A stretch of 19,794 nucleotides of DNA. Origin: Planctomycetaceae bacterium. GTDB lineage: Bacteria > Planctomycetota > Planctomycetia > Planctomycetales > Planctomycetaceae. The stretch is taken from NCBI GenBank assembly GCA_003445035.1, contig DLVV01000071.1:1-19794 (forward strand). Direction: 5' to 3'. Positions 1 through 7,846 of this stretch are shown here, piece by piece (positions within the stretch are counted from its first letter, which is position 1; each line of letters starts with the position of its first letter). The notes beneath the pieces are model-generated. The model saw nothing but the letters and a program-made list of their open reading frames with translations. It did not search any database and was not told where the DNA came from. Made by a program: the position numbers and the translations under genes.

Positions 1-762
1 ACGGTAGGTGGTGGTGAAGAACCCTATCCGTTCGTCAGCCTTGCGAGGTGCGTAACCCGGAGAGGAGCCCATCTTGCTGATCGAGTAGTGCAGGGTCTTG
101 AGACGGCCACCCGAGGTGGGCAGTTCGAAGGCCAGTTCGACGTTGTCACGGAAGGCCTTGCATTTCTTGATGGAAAAGAGTCTTGGCGAGGATGACCGGG
201 CCGAGGAGCCGAAGAAACGGGAGGCGCCGTTGACCAGCAGGGCATCGATGTCGATCACCGGCCCCCCCGAGGGGCCCATCGTCACGATGGGGATCTCCAT
301 CACGACACGGTCGGTGAACAACCTCGGGACGCTGGCCTTGCTGTGACGGTCGCCGGTGCTGCGAACTCCGATGTTGGGTTCGATCAACGCCAGGCTTTTG
401 TTGAAGCGGCGGAAGTAGACATACATCTCACCAGCCTGCAGGCCGGCGAATCGTTCGCCGCTGGAAACCGTCAATGCGATGTAGAACTTCTGGGACGGGC
501 CGACTCCGGCGGGGAGTTCGGCGAAGACCTGCTGATCCTTGTTTCGCCGGTAGATCGTGAACAGCGTGCGGCTGGCGTTGTTGGTGCTGACGACCTTGTC
601 GAATCCCTTGAGCACCGTCGTGTGCGATGGGAAATCGGGTCGCGGAACCGATTTGCTTGTGACGGACTTGGTGGCGGACTTGGTGGTTGTCTGGGCCGGA
701 ACCGGCGTCGCCACGATCACGGACAACAGCGATACGAAGATCAGCGAGGCGAAGCGGTGCAT
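1..762 (-). CDS. Secreted zinc-dependent metalloprotease, DUF5117 region (5' part only)
   Basis: The gene starts with ATG at 762 and stays open to base 1, so only the first 254 residues are visible. Residues 1-23 form a clear signal peptide: charged start MHRF, a hydrophobic core, then a cleavage site near TPVPAQ. A Thr/Ser/Lys-rich linker (24-40) follows. The body resembles the N-terminal module of the DUF5117/DUF4953 'met-zincin' proteins of Bacteroidota and Planctomycetota; the stretch ending ADERIGFFTTTYR at the left edge is the most typical piece. The HExxH catalytic part would lie outside the window. A good Shine-Dalgarno (AAGGA) sits 8 nt before the ATG. The upstream gene (PP2C) is 220 bp away, so it probably has its own promoter. 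Family assignment rests on recalled similarity and is fairly confident; the peptidase function is inferred from the family. Confidence 0.75.
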   Translation of the reverse strand, partial: MHRFASLIFVSLLSVIVATPVPAQTTTKSATKSVTSKSVPRPDFPSHTTVLKGFDKVVSTNNASRTLFTIYRRNKDQQVFAELPAGVGPSQKFYIALTVSSGERFAGLQAGEMYVYFRRFNKSLALIEPNIGVRSTGDRHSKASVPRLFTDRVVMEIPIVTMGPSGGPVIDIDALLVNGASRFFGSSARSSSPRLFSIKKCKAFRDNVELAFELPTSGGRLKTLHYSISKMGSSPGYAPRKADERIGFFTTTYR

Positions 763-982
763 TCTCGAGTTCCTTGGCATCCCAGGAAACCCACGACGGT
801 CGGACCCGTTGCGAGCAATTCGTTACAACCCGGAGAGTTTCCCCACACTCTCTAGAGTTCCAGTCTAACCCACGCACCGACAGTCTGCACCGTTGCTCGA
901 CGGTTTTTGGGGGCGTTGACCTGGGGAATGGTGAAGGTCGTACCGATCGCAGTGATTCTGCGGAGACCGGTCACGGCGGTCG

Positions 983-1723
983 TCACTCGAGGAGCAGCAC
1001 GACGGCGGTGATGTTGTCCTTGGATCCACCCTGCTGGGCCGCTTCGACAATCGTCTCGGCGATCTGCTGAGGGTCATCCCCCTCGTTGACCAACATCTCC
1101 AGTGTCAGGTCATCGACACCGTCGGTGACACCGTCCGAGCAGAGCAGAAAGCGATCGCCGGAGATCGGAGCACACACATCCGGCGACGTGCCCTCACCGC
1201 CCTCTTTCGATCCGAGATAACGGTAGAGCACATTCCGGTAGCGGTGCGTGACGGCCTCCTCGGGGCTGATCGTCTCCGCGTCGAGCAAGGCCTGGGTCAG
1301 CGAGTGATCGGTGGTGAGCTGCTCGAAGTCGCCGTCTCGCAGCCGGTAGACCCGACTGTCACCAACACCCCCGGAATAGAGTTGTCCACCGGCAGCAACC
1401 ACGAAGACGATCGTGGTTCCCATGTTGTGGAATCGAGGTTCCAACTGGGCCAGGGCGACGATTTCGGTGTTGGCCAACGCCACCACCTGGTCGATTGTCT
1501 CGATGACCGCCTCGCTGGAGGTTTCATCGAAGTCGAGCTGTTTCACGAGATGCTCCTGGAGCAACTCGGTGGCCATTTCACTGGCCTTTTCGCCGGCCGA
1601 CTGGCCTCCCATGCCGTCGGCGACCAGGAAGAAGCGTCCGTCGGGGTCGAGGGCGAACCGGTCCTCGTTGTTATCCCGGAAGTTTCCGGTGATGCTCAGG
1701 CTGCCGACTTGAACGCGTGCCAT
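983..1723 (-). CDS. PP2C-family serine/threonine protein phosphatase
   Basis: A 246-residue protein, the usual size of a bacterial stand-alone PP2C phosphatase (PrpC/Stp type), which removes phosphate from Ser/Thr residues using two or three Mn/Mg ions. The metal-binding motifs are in order: RDNNED at 16-21, VADGMGG at 34-40 (Asp36 as metal ligand), GDSRVYRLRDG in the middle, LLCSDGVTDGVDD, and GGSKDNITAVV at the C-terminus. There is no signal peptide or membrane segment, so it should be cytoplasmic. It starts 45 bp after the PIG-L gene, in the same direction, and could be the last gene of that run. No Ser/Thr kinase is visible in the window. A small hairpin (ACCGC/GCGGT, 1734-1748) lies in the gap before it. 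Enzyme class is secure; its substrate is unknown. Confidence 0.92.
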   Translation of the reverse strand: MARVQVGSLSITGNFRDNNEDRFALDPDGRFFLVADGMGGQSAGEKASEMATELLQEHLVKQLDFDETSSEAVIETIDQVVALANTEIVALAQLEPRFHNMGTTIVFVVAAGGQLYSGGVGDSRVYRLRDGDFEQLTTDHSLTQALLDAETISPEEAVTHRYRNVLYRYLGSKEGGEGTSPDVCAPISGDRFLLCSDGVTDGVDDLTLEMLVNEGDDPQQIAETIVEAAQQGGSKDNITAVVLLLE

Positions 1724-1768
1724 GATCTCGGGAACCGCTTGAGGCGGTGGATGGGGCGCGTGAAGGGT

Positions 1769-2524
1769 TTACACCGGTGTGGGACAGAGGGTGTCGACCA
1801 GGTCGCTGACCCCCAGTGGTCGTGCCCCCGTCAACAGTTCTCCCGCCTGGAAACCGGCAATTGCTCCATGGAGCGCCGCCCGGCCCTCGACCAGGCGGAA
1901 CACGCGGTTCTTTTCCGGAGGAAACTGTGTCCGGTAGGCTCGAATCGACTGCAATTTTAACTCGAGTGTCTCAGAAATATCCACGACAAACCGCGCCGGA
2001 CCGCTCGGGGCATCGAGTGAGGCAAAGGCGAGCGAGTACCAGGCCTGTTGCTCGATGGTGTGGACCGGCAGGCCGTCGAAAGTCTCGTCCCACTTCGTCA
2101 GTCTCGAGTAGAACACTGCGGCGTCAATGATCCTGGCGGCCTCAGCGTGGTCGGGAGAGGCCATGGGAGTGGGGCCTTCGAGCCCGATGACGATGCGGGG
2201 TCGGAAGCGGCGGAAGATCTTGGCCAGCTCGACACGGACTTCGAACCCGTCAAAGAGCCTTCGGTTGGGAAAGGTCATCGTTTCGCGGTGGACTCCCAGG
2301 ATCCGGGCCGCCTCGGCTGCCTCGGCCAACCTCACCTCAGGAGACGGGCTTCCCGGGGTGGGTTCACCGTCGGTCAGATCGACGATGCCCACGCCGTATC
2401 CCTGTTGCACCAGTCTTGCCAACGTGCCTCCGCAACCGATCTCGACGTCGTCCGGGTGCGCTCCGACGGCAATCACGTCGAGCGAATCGGGAACATTCGG
2501 TGGGGAGTTGTCGTCGGTGGACAT
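1769..2524 (-). CDS. PIG-L (LmbE-like) zinc-dependent deacetylase
   Basis: This 251-residue protein belongs to the PIG-L/LmbE family, zinc hydrolases that remove acetyl groups from N-acetylglucosamine conjugates (BshB in bacillithiol, MshB in mycothiol, and relatives). The hallmark [14 protein letters not shown] begins at residue 22, giving ligands His23 and Asp26 and general base Asp25. SPDH at 123-126 gives the third ligand His126. The overall pattern, including VDLTDGEPT and an arginine-rich middle, is closest to the BshB1 group, but no bshA or bshC is nearby, so a bacillithiol role is not established. It begins only 5 bp after the stop of the hydrolase-like gene, so the two are almost certainly co-transcribed. 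All catalytic residues are present, unlike its two upstream neighbours. The likely substrate is an N-acetylated sugar or its conjugate. Confidence 0.88.
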   Translation of the reverse strand: MSTDDNSPPNVPDSLDVIAVGAHPDDVEIGCGGTLARLVQQGYGVGIVDLTDGEPTPGSPSPEVRLAEAAEAARILGVHRETMTFPNRRLFDGFEVRVELAKIFRRFRPRIVIGLEGPTPMASPDHAEAARIIDAAVFYSRLTKWDETFDGLPVHTIEQQAWYSLAFASLDAPSGPARFVVDISETLELKLQSIRAYRTQFPPEKNRVFRLVEGRAALHGAIAGFQAGELLTGARPLGVSDLVDTLCPTPV

Positions 2525-2529
2525 GGTCG

Positions 2530-3477
2530 TCAGGCGCCGGAGGCTGGCAGCGACGATGGAGTCACCACGCGGCTCTCTTCAAGGAAGGTCCGCACCAGTT
2601 TTGTCAGTCGGTGCGGGTGGGTCAAGCAGCCCAACGGTCCGCACCCGGCCAGGGTCTCGACCCGCACCGCTGGCACAGTCTTGGCGATGGCCGTCGTGGC
2701 AGGCGTCTGGATGGGCTCCTGGTCGTCGTAGAGCGACTCGGGGACGATCAACAGGACCGGGGGGACGGATTCGCTGGCGGCGAGCTGATCGAGGCAGCCG
2801 GAGAGATCGAGTCCGTCGAGTCGGCGGGCACGTCGTGAGGCGACACGCAGGGGCAGTCCACCTGTGGCATCGATCGCAAACGCCAACCGTGACTCGTCGT
2901 AGGGAGGGAACCAGGGTTGGTGATTGTGGACCATCAGGCTGCGGAATCCGGGCACGTGAGCCAATCGGCCGGGCAGGTGGCTGCCCAGGCGAGCCAGCCA
3001 CCGTTCGGCGGTGGTCAGGCGAGTTCCCACCAGGGGGCCCTGGAGCACCGCGGCGGCGATCCGGCCGCCGGAATCGGCCAGTGCCGCCAGCCCGACCGCA
3101 CTGCCCAGTCCGGTTCCCAGCGCCGTCACATCCGGGCCGCCATGCTGCTCGCAGACACACCAGAAGTCTTCGACGAGGTCTTCGATCGACCCGGGAACAA
3201 TCGTCGCGGATCGAGTCACGAGACTCGAGTCGTCGTACAGGACACAGCGGAACTGATCGCGGAACAACCAGGCGGCCAGGGCCATCAATCGCCAGTTTCC
3301 CAGCAGGGGGTTGAGGAACACGAGTGACGGGCCATGTCCGATCGAGCGGCCACGGATCGGTCCGTGGATTCCGTTGATCTCCCACTGGTCGGCCTCTTCA
3401 TCGAAAGCCGCCAGCACCTGCTGCCACGACAGCGGCGTCGGGCAGTCCGACGGGGCGGGGTCGATCGGTAAGGCCAT
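2530..3477 (-). CDS. Alpha/beta-hydrolase-fold protein, probably catalytically dead
   Basis: The protein has the outline of an alpha/beta hydrolase: an early strand and oxyanion-type turn ([12 protein letters not shown]), a nucleophile-elbow region ([13 protein letters not shown]), a late strand ([12 protein letters not shown]) and a C-terminal helix ([13 protein letters not shown]). The Ser of the GxSxG elbow is replaced by Gly (GTGLG). The usual catalytic His after the last strand is replaced by Pro (AGCGPLG instead of xGxGH). It is therefore probably a binding or scaffold protein rather than an esterase, unless another chemistry applies. The ATG at 3477 (MALPID) is taken as start; an in-frame GTG at 3486 is equally possible, and neither has a clear Shine-Dalgarno. 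It lies 45 bp after the TIM-barrel gene and 5 bp before the PIG-L gene. No signal peptide. Fold call is good; function unknown. Confidence 0.7.
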   Translation of the reverse strand: MALPIDPAPSDCPTPLSWQQVLAAFDEEADQWEINGIHGPIRGRSIGHGPSLVFLNPLLGNWRLMALAAWLFRDQFRCVLYDDSSLVTRSATIVPGSIEDLVEDFWCVCEQHGGPDVTALGTGLGSAVGLAALADSGGRIAAAVLQGPLVGTRLTTAERWLARLGSHLPGRLAHVPGFRSLMVHNHQPWFPPYDESRLAFAIDATGGLPLRVASRRARRLDGLDLSGCLDQLAASESVPPVLLIVPESLYDDQEPIQTPATTAIAKTVPAVRVETLAGCGPLGCLTHPHRLTKLVRTFLEESRVVTPSSLPASGA

Positions 3478-3522
3478 GTTGGTCACCGTCGGTCGAGCAG
3501 AATCTCGATCTCGCGGCGGGGG

Positions 3523-4467
3523 CTAGCGGGTCGGCTGGGCGACAGCGACCGGGGTCCGCGGCAACAGGTCCTGGAACTGGCGACGGGCACGCCCGATCAG
3601 TTCCGGGTAATCCTCTTGCCAGCTCTGGTCGGACCAAACCTGAAGATCGTAGTGACCCCGGTAGCCGCCCCGGATCAGGCATTCAAAGATCTCGGCCAGG
3701 GGGATGATCCCGTCACCGGGCAGCAGGCGGTCGTGACGCGAGCGGACCGGTTCGTGCCAGTCGGAGACCTGCACGACCTCGATCAGGGGGACCAGTTCAC
3801 TCAGCCGGGCTGTCAGGTCGGGTTCCTGCCAGAGGTGGTAGGTGTCGAAGGCGAGCCCGATCTGCGGATGGTCGGCCATCGCGAGGATGTCGGTCGTTTC
3901 GTCGAGCGTGTTGAGGAAGGTCCAGTCGGAGGCAAACATCTGGTGCATGGGCTGCAGGGCCAGGTTGACCCCGGCCTCGGCCGCATCGTCGGCGAGTTCT
4001 CTCAGGGCATCGAGCAGCAGTCGTCGGGCGTGGTTGAGCGTATGCGTGCCACGGCTGCCGCTGGCGACCACCACGCATCCGGCACCAACTTCACCGGCGA
4101 AGCGGATGGCCTGGCGAGCGTCCCACACCGAGTCGTGGAAGCTGTAACCGTTGGTTCCGGTGAAGCCACCGACCCAGGAGACAGACGAGACATCCAATGA
4201 TGAGTCTCGCAGCAATTCGATCGCCCGATCCTCACCGAACTCAAGGACTTTCGGTCGCCAGAGTCCGACCGATGAGATGTCCGAGTCACGACAGCCGTAG
4301 ACATCCTGGAGCAGGTCCCAGCGGATGGTGGTCAGGCCGTTGACCGAGAGCCGCGGCGAGGGGGACTCGGTCTGCTGATGCGGCGACGACGAATCGATTG
4401 CCGTGGGCTGGTCGGCTCGTTCGAGCTGGGGGCGAGAAGTCCGGGAGAGGGTGGACCAGTCTGACAC
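3523..4467 (-). CDS. TIM-barrel sugar-phosphate isomerase/epimerase-like protein with altered active site
   Basis: A 314-residue member of the xylose-isomerase-like/AP-endonuclease-2 TIM-barrel superfamily, often annotated as 'sugar phosphate isomerase/epimerase'. The barrel starts near residue 40 (LSVNGLTTIRWDL); residues 1-39 are a low-complexity Ser/Pro/Gln extension. Typical landmarks are GLW at 68-70, FDTYHLW from 207, QVSDW at 233-237 and GDG at 251-253. In active relatives such as D-tagatose 3-epimerase two glutamates bind metal and act as acid/base. Here both matching positions are Gln: Q172 (LALQPMH) and Q276 (YDLQVW). A third ligand position, His in many relatives, is Gln233, which I believe is also found in some functional members. 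The start is a GTG; no in-frame ATG lies between it and an upstream stop near 4537. A promoter candidate lies about 70 bp upstream. It heads a four-gene run. Confidence 0.75.
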   Translation of the reverse strand: MSDWSTLSRTSRPQLERADQPTAIDSSSPHQQTESPSPRLSVNGLTTIRWDLLQDVYGCRDSDISSVGLWRPKVLEFGEDRAIELLRDSSLDVSSVSWVGGFTGTNGYSFHDSVWDARQAIRFAGEVGAGCVVVASGSRGTHTLNHARRLLLDALRELADDAAEAGVNLALQPMHQMFASDWTFLNTLDETTDILAMADHPQIGLAFDTYHLWQEPDLTARLSELVPLIEVVQVSDWHEPVRSRHDRLLPGDGIIPLAEIFECLIRGGYRGHYDLQVWSDQSWQEDYPELIGRARRQFQDLLPRTPVAVAQPTR

Positions 4468-4533
4468 CGGGCGTCTCGACTCGAAGGCGACCCTGAACGG
4501 TCGCGGGAATGGGGATGGATGACGACGGGCGAT

Positions 4534-4562
4534 ATCCTATGTTGCGGGGTCGCCTTTGGCAA
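4534..4562 (-). promoter_or_regulatory. Sigma70-like promoter candidate for the TIM-barrel gene
   Basis: On the minus strand TTGCCA (4557-4562, five of six matches to the -35 consensus) is followed after exactly 17 nt by TAGGAT (4534-4539, four of six to the -10 consensus). Transcription would start near 4527, about 60 nt before the GTG start codon. It sits in the 119-bp gap after the LRR gene, implying that the TIM-barrel gene begins a new transcript. Planctomycete promoters are poorly characterised, so this is tentative. Confidence 0.4.
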
Positions 4563-4586
4563 ACCGAAAGCCCGCCCCGTTCCGGA

Positions 4587-5546
4587 TCACCGGCTGATCA
4601 TCATCTCGGGATTGGAGCCCAGGAGGACCTGCACACTGCGGCTGGTCACAGAGGTGTATTTCAGTGAGACGAAAAACAGGTTCGGCAGGCGGGCGAGTCG
4701 GACGCCGCCGAGGTCGCTGACCCGCGTGCCGTCCAGCGTCAGCTCCATGAGCTGGGGGTAGGTCGAGAGCGTCTCGATGGCGTCGTTGTCGACCAGGGTC
4801 CAGTCCAGTTGCAGGATCTTCAGTTGCGGCCGGTGGCCCAACTGCTTGATGCCCCGACTGGAGACCAATGTCCCTGAGAGAGTGAGGACGTAGAGATTCT
4901 GCAGGGGAGCGAGGTGGGCCAGCCCATCGTCGCTGATGGCCGTTTCCTTCAGAGCGACGTCGGTCAAGCTGTCGATCTGACCGATCTGTCGCAGGCCGTC
5001 GTCATCGATATCGGTCCCCCCGAGGTTCAGGGAATTCAGTCTGGGAAACCTGGGCAGCCCGCGTCCGGTCACGCGAGTGTTTTCCAGATCGAGTCCCTTG
5101 AGCCTGGGGAGCGGGCCGAGTGCAGCGAGGCCATCGTCGGTGACGGAGGTGTTGCGGAGTCCCAGCCATCGCAGGCGAGTGAGGCCGGCCAGGGAAGCGA
5201 GGCCACTGTCGGTGATCTGGCTGCCACTGAGGTCGAGCGTTTCGAGTTCCTCGTACGCCGCCAGCAGCTGCAGGGTTTCGTCGGTGACCGTCGTCTCTCC
5301 GATGGTCTGGCGGATCCAGTGTGGGGTGCCGGGTTCGAAGGCGATCCTCGGCGGCATCCGTCGCTGCCGCTCGGCCTTCTCGAGTTCGTAGGGAATCCAG
5401 AGCGCCAGGACGATCAGGGCGGCGACGATCAGCGGCACGAGGATCCAGCCGGCGTAGGGGTTGTGCCGGTCTGTCTCCAGGGCCAGCGAATCGTTGGCGT
5501 CGTCCGGGTGTTCGGCGGCCGGTTCGAATGTGTCCGGTGTCGGCAT
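4587..5546 (-). CDS. Membrane-anchored leucine-rich-repeat protein
   Basis: This 319-residue protein has a short acidic N-terminal tail, one membrane segment at about residues 33-51 (GWILVPLIVAALIVLALW), a charged stretch (ELEKAERQRR) and then nine leucine-rich repeats from about residue 100 to the end. The repeats are about 24 residues with the pattern LxxLxLxxTxVTDxGLxxLxxLxx; the third is three residues short. This LRR type is very common in Planctomycetota. The charge pattern does not settle topology: a single anchor with the LRR domain outside the cytoplasm is most likely. LRRs usually bind proteins, but no partner can be named. It starts 115 bp after the Rieske-MIP18 gene. A strong hairpin covers its ribosome binding site (see 5550-5568). 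Confidence 0.85.
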   Translation of the reverse strand: MPTPDTFEPAAEHPDDANDSLALETDRHNPYAGWILVPLIVAALIVLALWIPYELEKAERQRRMPPRIAFEPGTPHWIRQTIGETTVTDETLQLLAAYEELETLDLSGSQITDSGLASLAGLTRLRWLGLRNTSVTDDGLAALGPLPRLKGLDLENTRVTGRGLPRFPRLNSLNLGGTDIDDDGLRQIGQIDSLTDVALKETAISDDGLAHLAPLQNLYVLTLSGTLVSSRGIKQLGHRPQLKILQLDWTLVDNDAIETLSTYPQLMELTLDGTRVSDLGGVRLARLPNLFFVSLKYTSVTSRSVQVLLGSNPEMMISR

Positions 5547-5549
5547 GCC

Positions 5550-5568
5550 ATCGCCCTCTCCGGGCGAT
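5550..5568 (-). promoter_or_regulatory. Hairpin covering the Shine-Dalgarno of the LRR gene
   Basis: On the minus strand ATCGCCC-GGAGA-GGGCGAT forms a perfect 7-bp stem with a 5-nt loop, ending 3 nt before the LRR ATG at 5546. The Shine-Dalgarno candidates lie in it: GGAG in the loop and GAGGG running into the 3' arm. If it forms, ribosome access would be reduced. There is no following T-run, so it is not an intrinsic terminator. Confidence 0.5.
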
Positions 5569-5661
5569 CCTGCTCCTGTTCACCGGATCGCCGACCTGAA
5601 TACCGGTCAGCCTAACGGCGGTTGCCTTGCTGATCAAACACCGGACAGGCGTCGCGTCGGA

Positions 5662-6405
5662 TCAGAAAATCCCGAGTTGATCCCGAGCGTCGTCAGTCAT
5701 CCGCTCCGGTGTCCAGGGGGGAGTCATCACGAGGTTGATCTGTGCCTCCGTGACTCCCTCGAGCCGTTCCAGTGCCATCTTGGATTGTTGGACCAGTTGT
5801 GGTCCGGCCGGGCAAGCCGGGCTGGTCAGTGTCATGTCGACCGAGACCACGTCATCCGCTTCCTCGCGGATGTCATATATCAGGCCCAGGTCGACGATGT
5901 TGATCATCAGTTCCGGATCAATGACCTCTCGCAGGGCTTCCAACATCGCCGACGCACCGTCGTTTTCGGCAACCTCGGGTTCTGCGTCGCCTTCGGTTTC
6001 CGTTTCGGAAGACACGCCATCGTCGGATTCCGCAGGTTGACCGGCAGCGGGGGCGGAGGGCGTGGACGTTTCCGCCTCGGCGGTGTTTTCGACTTCGTTC
6101 GTCTTGACCTGGATCTGCCCGTCGTCAGTCCGCACCGAGTAGACGGCAATTGGCTCGGTGGCGGGCATGCACAGGGCGTCGCCGGTGGTGAGGTCAAAGC
6201 GGGCACCGTGCCTGGTGCAGGTGATTTGCCGGTCGGCAATCGGGCCATCGCCCAGGGGCTGTCCGTCATGTGTGCAGACGTCGGCGACGCAGAAGTAATC
6301 GTCGTCGATGCGGACCAGCAACACCGGTTCATCGTCGACGAACACGGCCTTGCGATCGCCCGGCTGCAGTTCGTCGGTCGCGGCCACTGTGGTCCAGTCG
6401 GTCAT
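5662..6405 (-). CDS. Rieske [2Fe-2S] ferredoxin domain fused to MIP18/DUF59 (SufT-like) domain
   Basis: A 247-residue two-domain protein. Residues 1-103 are a small Rieske ferredoxin with both ligand motifs: CTH at 44-46 and CTRH at 63-66, giving Cys44, His46, Cys63 and His66. Residues about 104-150 are an acidic, Ser/Thr/Glu/Pro-rich linker. Residues 151-247 are a MIP18/DUF59 domain as in SufT, PaaD and eukaryotic CIA2: VIDPEL at 161-166, VDLGLIY at 171-177, and TSPACPAGPQL with the conserved Cys198. SufT-like proteins help deliver or mature Fe-S clusters. The open frame extends 88 codons further upstream, but that part is arginine-rich low-quality sequence. The ATG at 6405 has an AGGGAG Shine-Dalgarno 8 nt upstream and starts exactly at the Rieske fold. 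It follows sufD by 65 bp and probably ends the suf operon. Confidence 0.85.
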   Translation of the reverse strand: MTDWTTVAATDELQPGDRKAVFVDDEPVLLVRIDDDYFCVADVCTHDGQPLGDGPIADRQITCTRHGARFDLTTGDALCMPATEPIAVYSVRTDDGQIQVKTNEVENTAEAETSTPSAPAAGQPAESDDGVSSETETEGDAEPEVAENDGASAMLEALREVIDPELMINIVDLGLIYDIREEADDVVSVDMTLTSPACPAGPQLVQQSKMALERLEGVTEAQINLVMTPPWTPERMTDDARDQLGIF

Positions 6406-6470
6406 CGGACGGCTCCCTGGGACGGTGCGGAGGGGCGAAATCGGAAAACGTGGCGTCGTCTCAGTCGGTG

Positions 6471-7799
6471 TCAATCGCCAATGCCAAGTTTGCGTTCGAC
6501 GGCGCTGTCGAGCGTGTCCCGGACGAGTTCGACGGGGATACGGTCCGAAACGACCTGGAAGAAACCGTGTACGATCATGTGCATCGCTTCGTATTCGGTC
6601 AGGCCACGGCACATCAGGTAAAAGACCTGTTCGGCGTCGACCCGGCCGGCGGTGGCACCATGGGTGCACCGCACGTCGTCGGCTTCGATCTCGAGGCCGG
6701 GGATCGCGTCGATGCGGGCGTCGGGGGAGAGCAGCAGGGCGTCATTGCGCTGATAACCGTCGGTTCGCTGCGCATCGGCATCGACACCGATCATGCCCCG
6801 CCAGACGATCCGTGCGGTGTCTCGCAGGACGTTGCGGTAGAGCAGGTCGCTGGTGGTGTCCGGAGCATGGTGCGCTTGCTGTGTGTAGTAACTCATCCTC
6901 TGCTTGCCCGTAGCAAAACTCAGCCCGTTGACCTCCGCGTGGGCACCTCGACCGTCGAGCCGAACATCCTGGTGGATATGGGCGAGCCGGCTGCCGAGTC
7001 CACCGACGGTCCACTGCAGTGACGCGTCGGCTTCGACGCGTCCGGCCTGGTGAGCAATGTGCCAGGTCGATTCGTTCCAGTTCTGCAGTTGCACGTAACG
7101 CAGCCCGGCTCCGCGGCCCAGCAGCAGTTCGACCGCGCCGGCATGGATTCCGCGGGAGGAGGCATTGGCCGAGGAAGTCTCTTCGAGCAGGGTGGCCTGG
7201 GCACCGTCCTCGAGCACCACCAGCGTGTGGCTGAAGTCGGCCGCCCCGTCGGCGGCCAGGCCGATCAGGCTGTACAGCGGTGCGGTGATCTCGACGCCGG
7301 CCGGGACATACAGCACTGTTCCGCCGGTCCAGAAGGCCGAATGCCAGGCGGAGAAGCGGTCGGTTGTCGGTGAGACGGCTCGAGTCAACAGGTGCGGTTC
7401 GAACAGTTCGGGCTCCTCGCACACCAGTCTCGCCAGGTCTCCGAACCGGACACCCTGTGCTGCCAGGTTGTCATCGAACGTCTCGTCGATGGCGTGTCCG
7501 TCGAGATGCACGACCGCTCCGGCAAAGTCGGCCCGGTCCCGCATCAGCGTCTCGAGTGCTGGCGACTGCTCAGCGGCTGGCTGCAGGGCGAAGGTATCGG
7601 GGCGAAAGGCCCGCAGTTCGACCCGCTTCCACTCCTCATCATCGAGTGGCTCGTTCCGCAGTCGGTCGTAGGCGGCGAACGCCTCGCGGCGGCGCTGGCT
7701 GACCCACTCGGGCTCGTCGCGCGAGGCCACGAACGCCTCGAACGCGGCTTCGTCGAAGGGCGCCGCGGCGGGCGCGGCGGGGGAGGGTGATGTGCTCAT
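6471..7799 (-). CDS. sufD: Fe-S cluster assembly protein SufD
   Basis: A 442-residue SufD, the non-cluster-binding scaffold subunit that pairs with SufB in the SufBC2D complex. The N-terminus is Ala/Pro-rich, followed by the helical SufD domain, then the beta-helix core (TGGTVLYVPAGVEI, SHTLVVLEDGA, LLYRNVLRDTARIVWRG). The C-terminal signature CTHGATAGRVDAEQVFYL includes the conserved His region that lies at the SufB-SufD interface in E. coli. It starts 47 bp after sufB. It is distinguished from SufB by the CTHGAT motif (SufB has EHEASV) and by a weaker core. Cytoplasmic. Confidence 0.95.
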   Translation of the reverse strand: MSTSPSPAAPAAAPFDEAAFEAFVASRDEPEWVSQRRREAFAAYDRLRNEPLDDEEWKRVELRAFRPDTFALQPAAEQSPALETLMRDRADFAGAVVHLDGHAIDETFDDNLAAQGVRFGDLARLVCEEPELFEPHLLTRAVSPTTDRFSAWHSAFWTGGTVLYVPAGVEITAPLYSLIGLAADGAADFSHTLVVLEDGAQATLLEETSSANASSRGIHAGAVELLLGRGAGLRYVQLQNWNESTWHIAHQAGRVEADASLQWTVGGLGSRLAHIHQDVRLDGRGAHAEVNGLSFATGKQRMSYYTQQAHHAPDTTSDLLYRNVLRDTARIVWRGMIGVDADAQRTDGYQRNDALLLSPDARIDAIPGLEIEADDVRCTHGATAGRVDAEQVFYLMCRGLTEYEAMHMIVHGFFQVVSDRIPVELVRDTLDSAVERKLGIGD

Positions 7800-7846
7800 C
7801 GGCTCGTTGATGTCGTGAAGTGGAGGCCCCGCGTTGTCGGTTCGCC

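Noticed and set aside
833..852. Inverted repeat GAGAGT-N8-ACTCTC between the PP2C and metalloprotease genes as a terminator
   Set aside because: Short, not GC-rich and without a T-run on either strand; no regulatory role can be supported.
2127..3314. 395-codon plus-strand frame opposite the PIG-L and hydrolase-like genes
   Set aside because: Arg/Ser/Pro-rich antisense shadow with no motif; the minus-strand genes have clear folds and close spacing.
5461..6621. 386-codon plus-strand frame opposite the Rieske-MIP18 gene
   Set aside because: Antisense shadow; the opposite strand carries intact Rieske and MIP18 motifs.
6406..6669. Longer N-terminus of the Rieske-MIP18 protein (88 extra codons)
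   Set aside because: Arg/Pro/Thr-rich, overlaps the end of sufD, and the ATG at 6405 has a good Shine-Dalgarno at the natural start of the Rieske fold.
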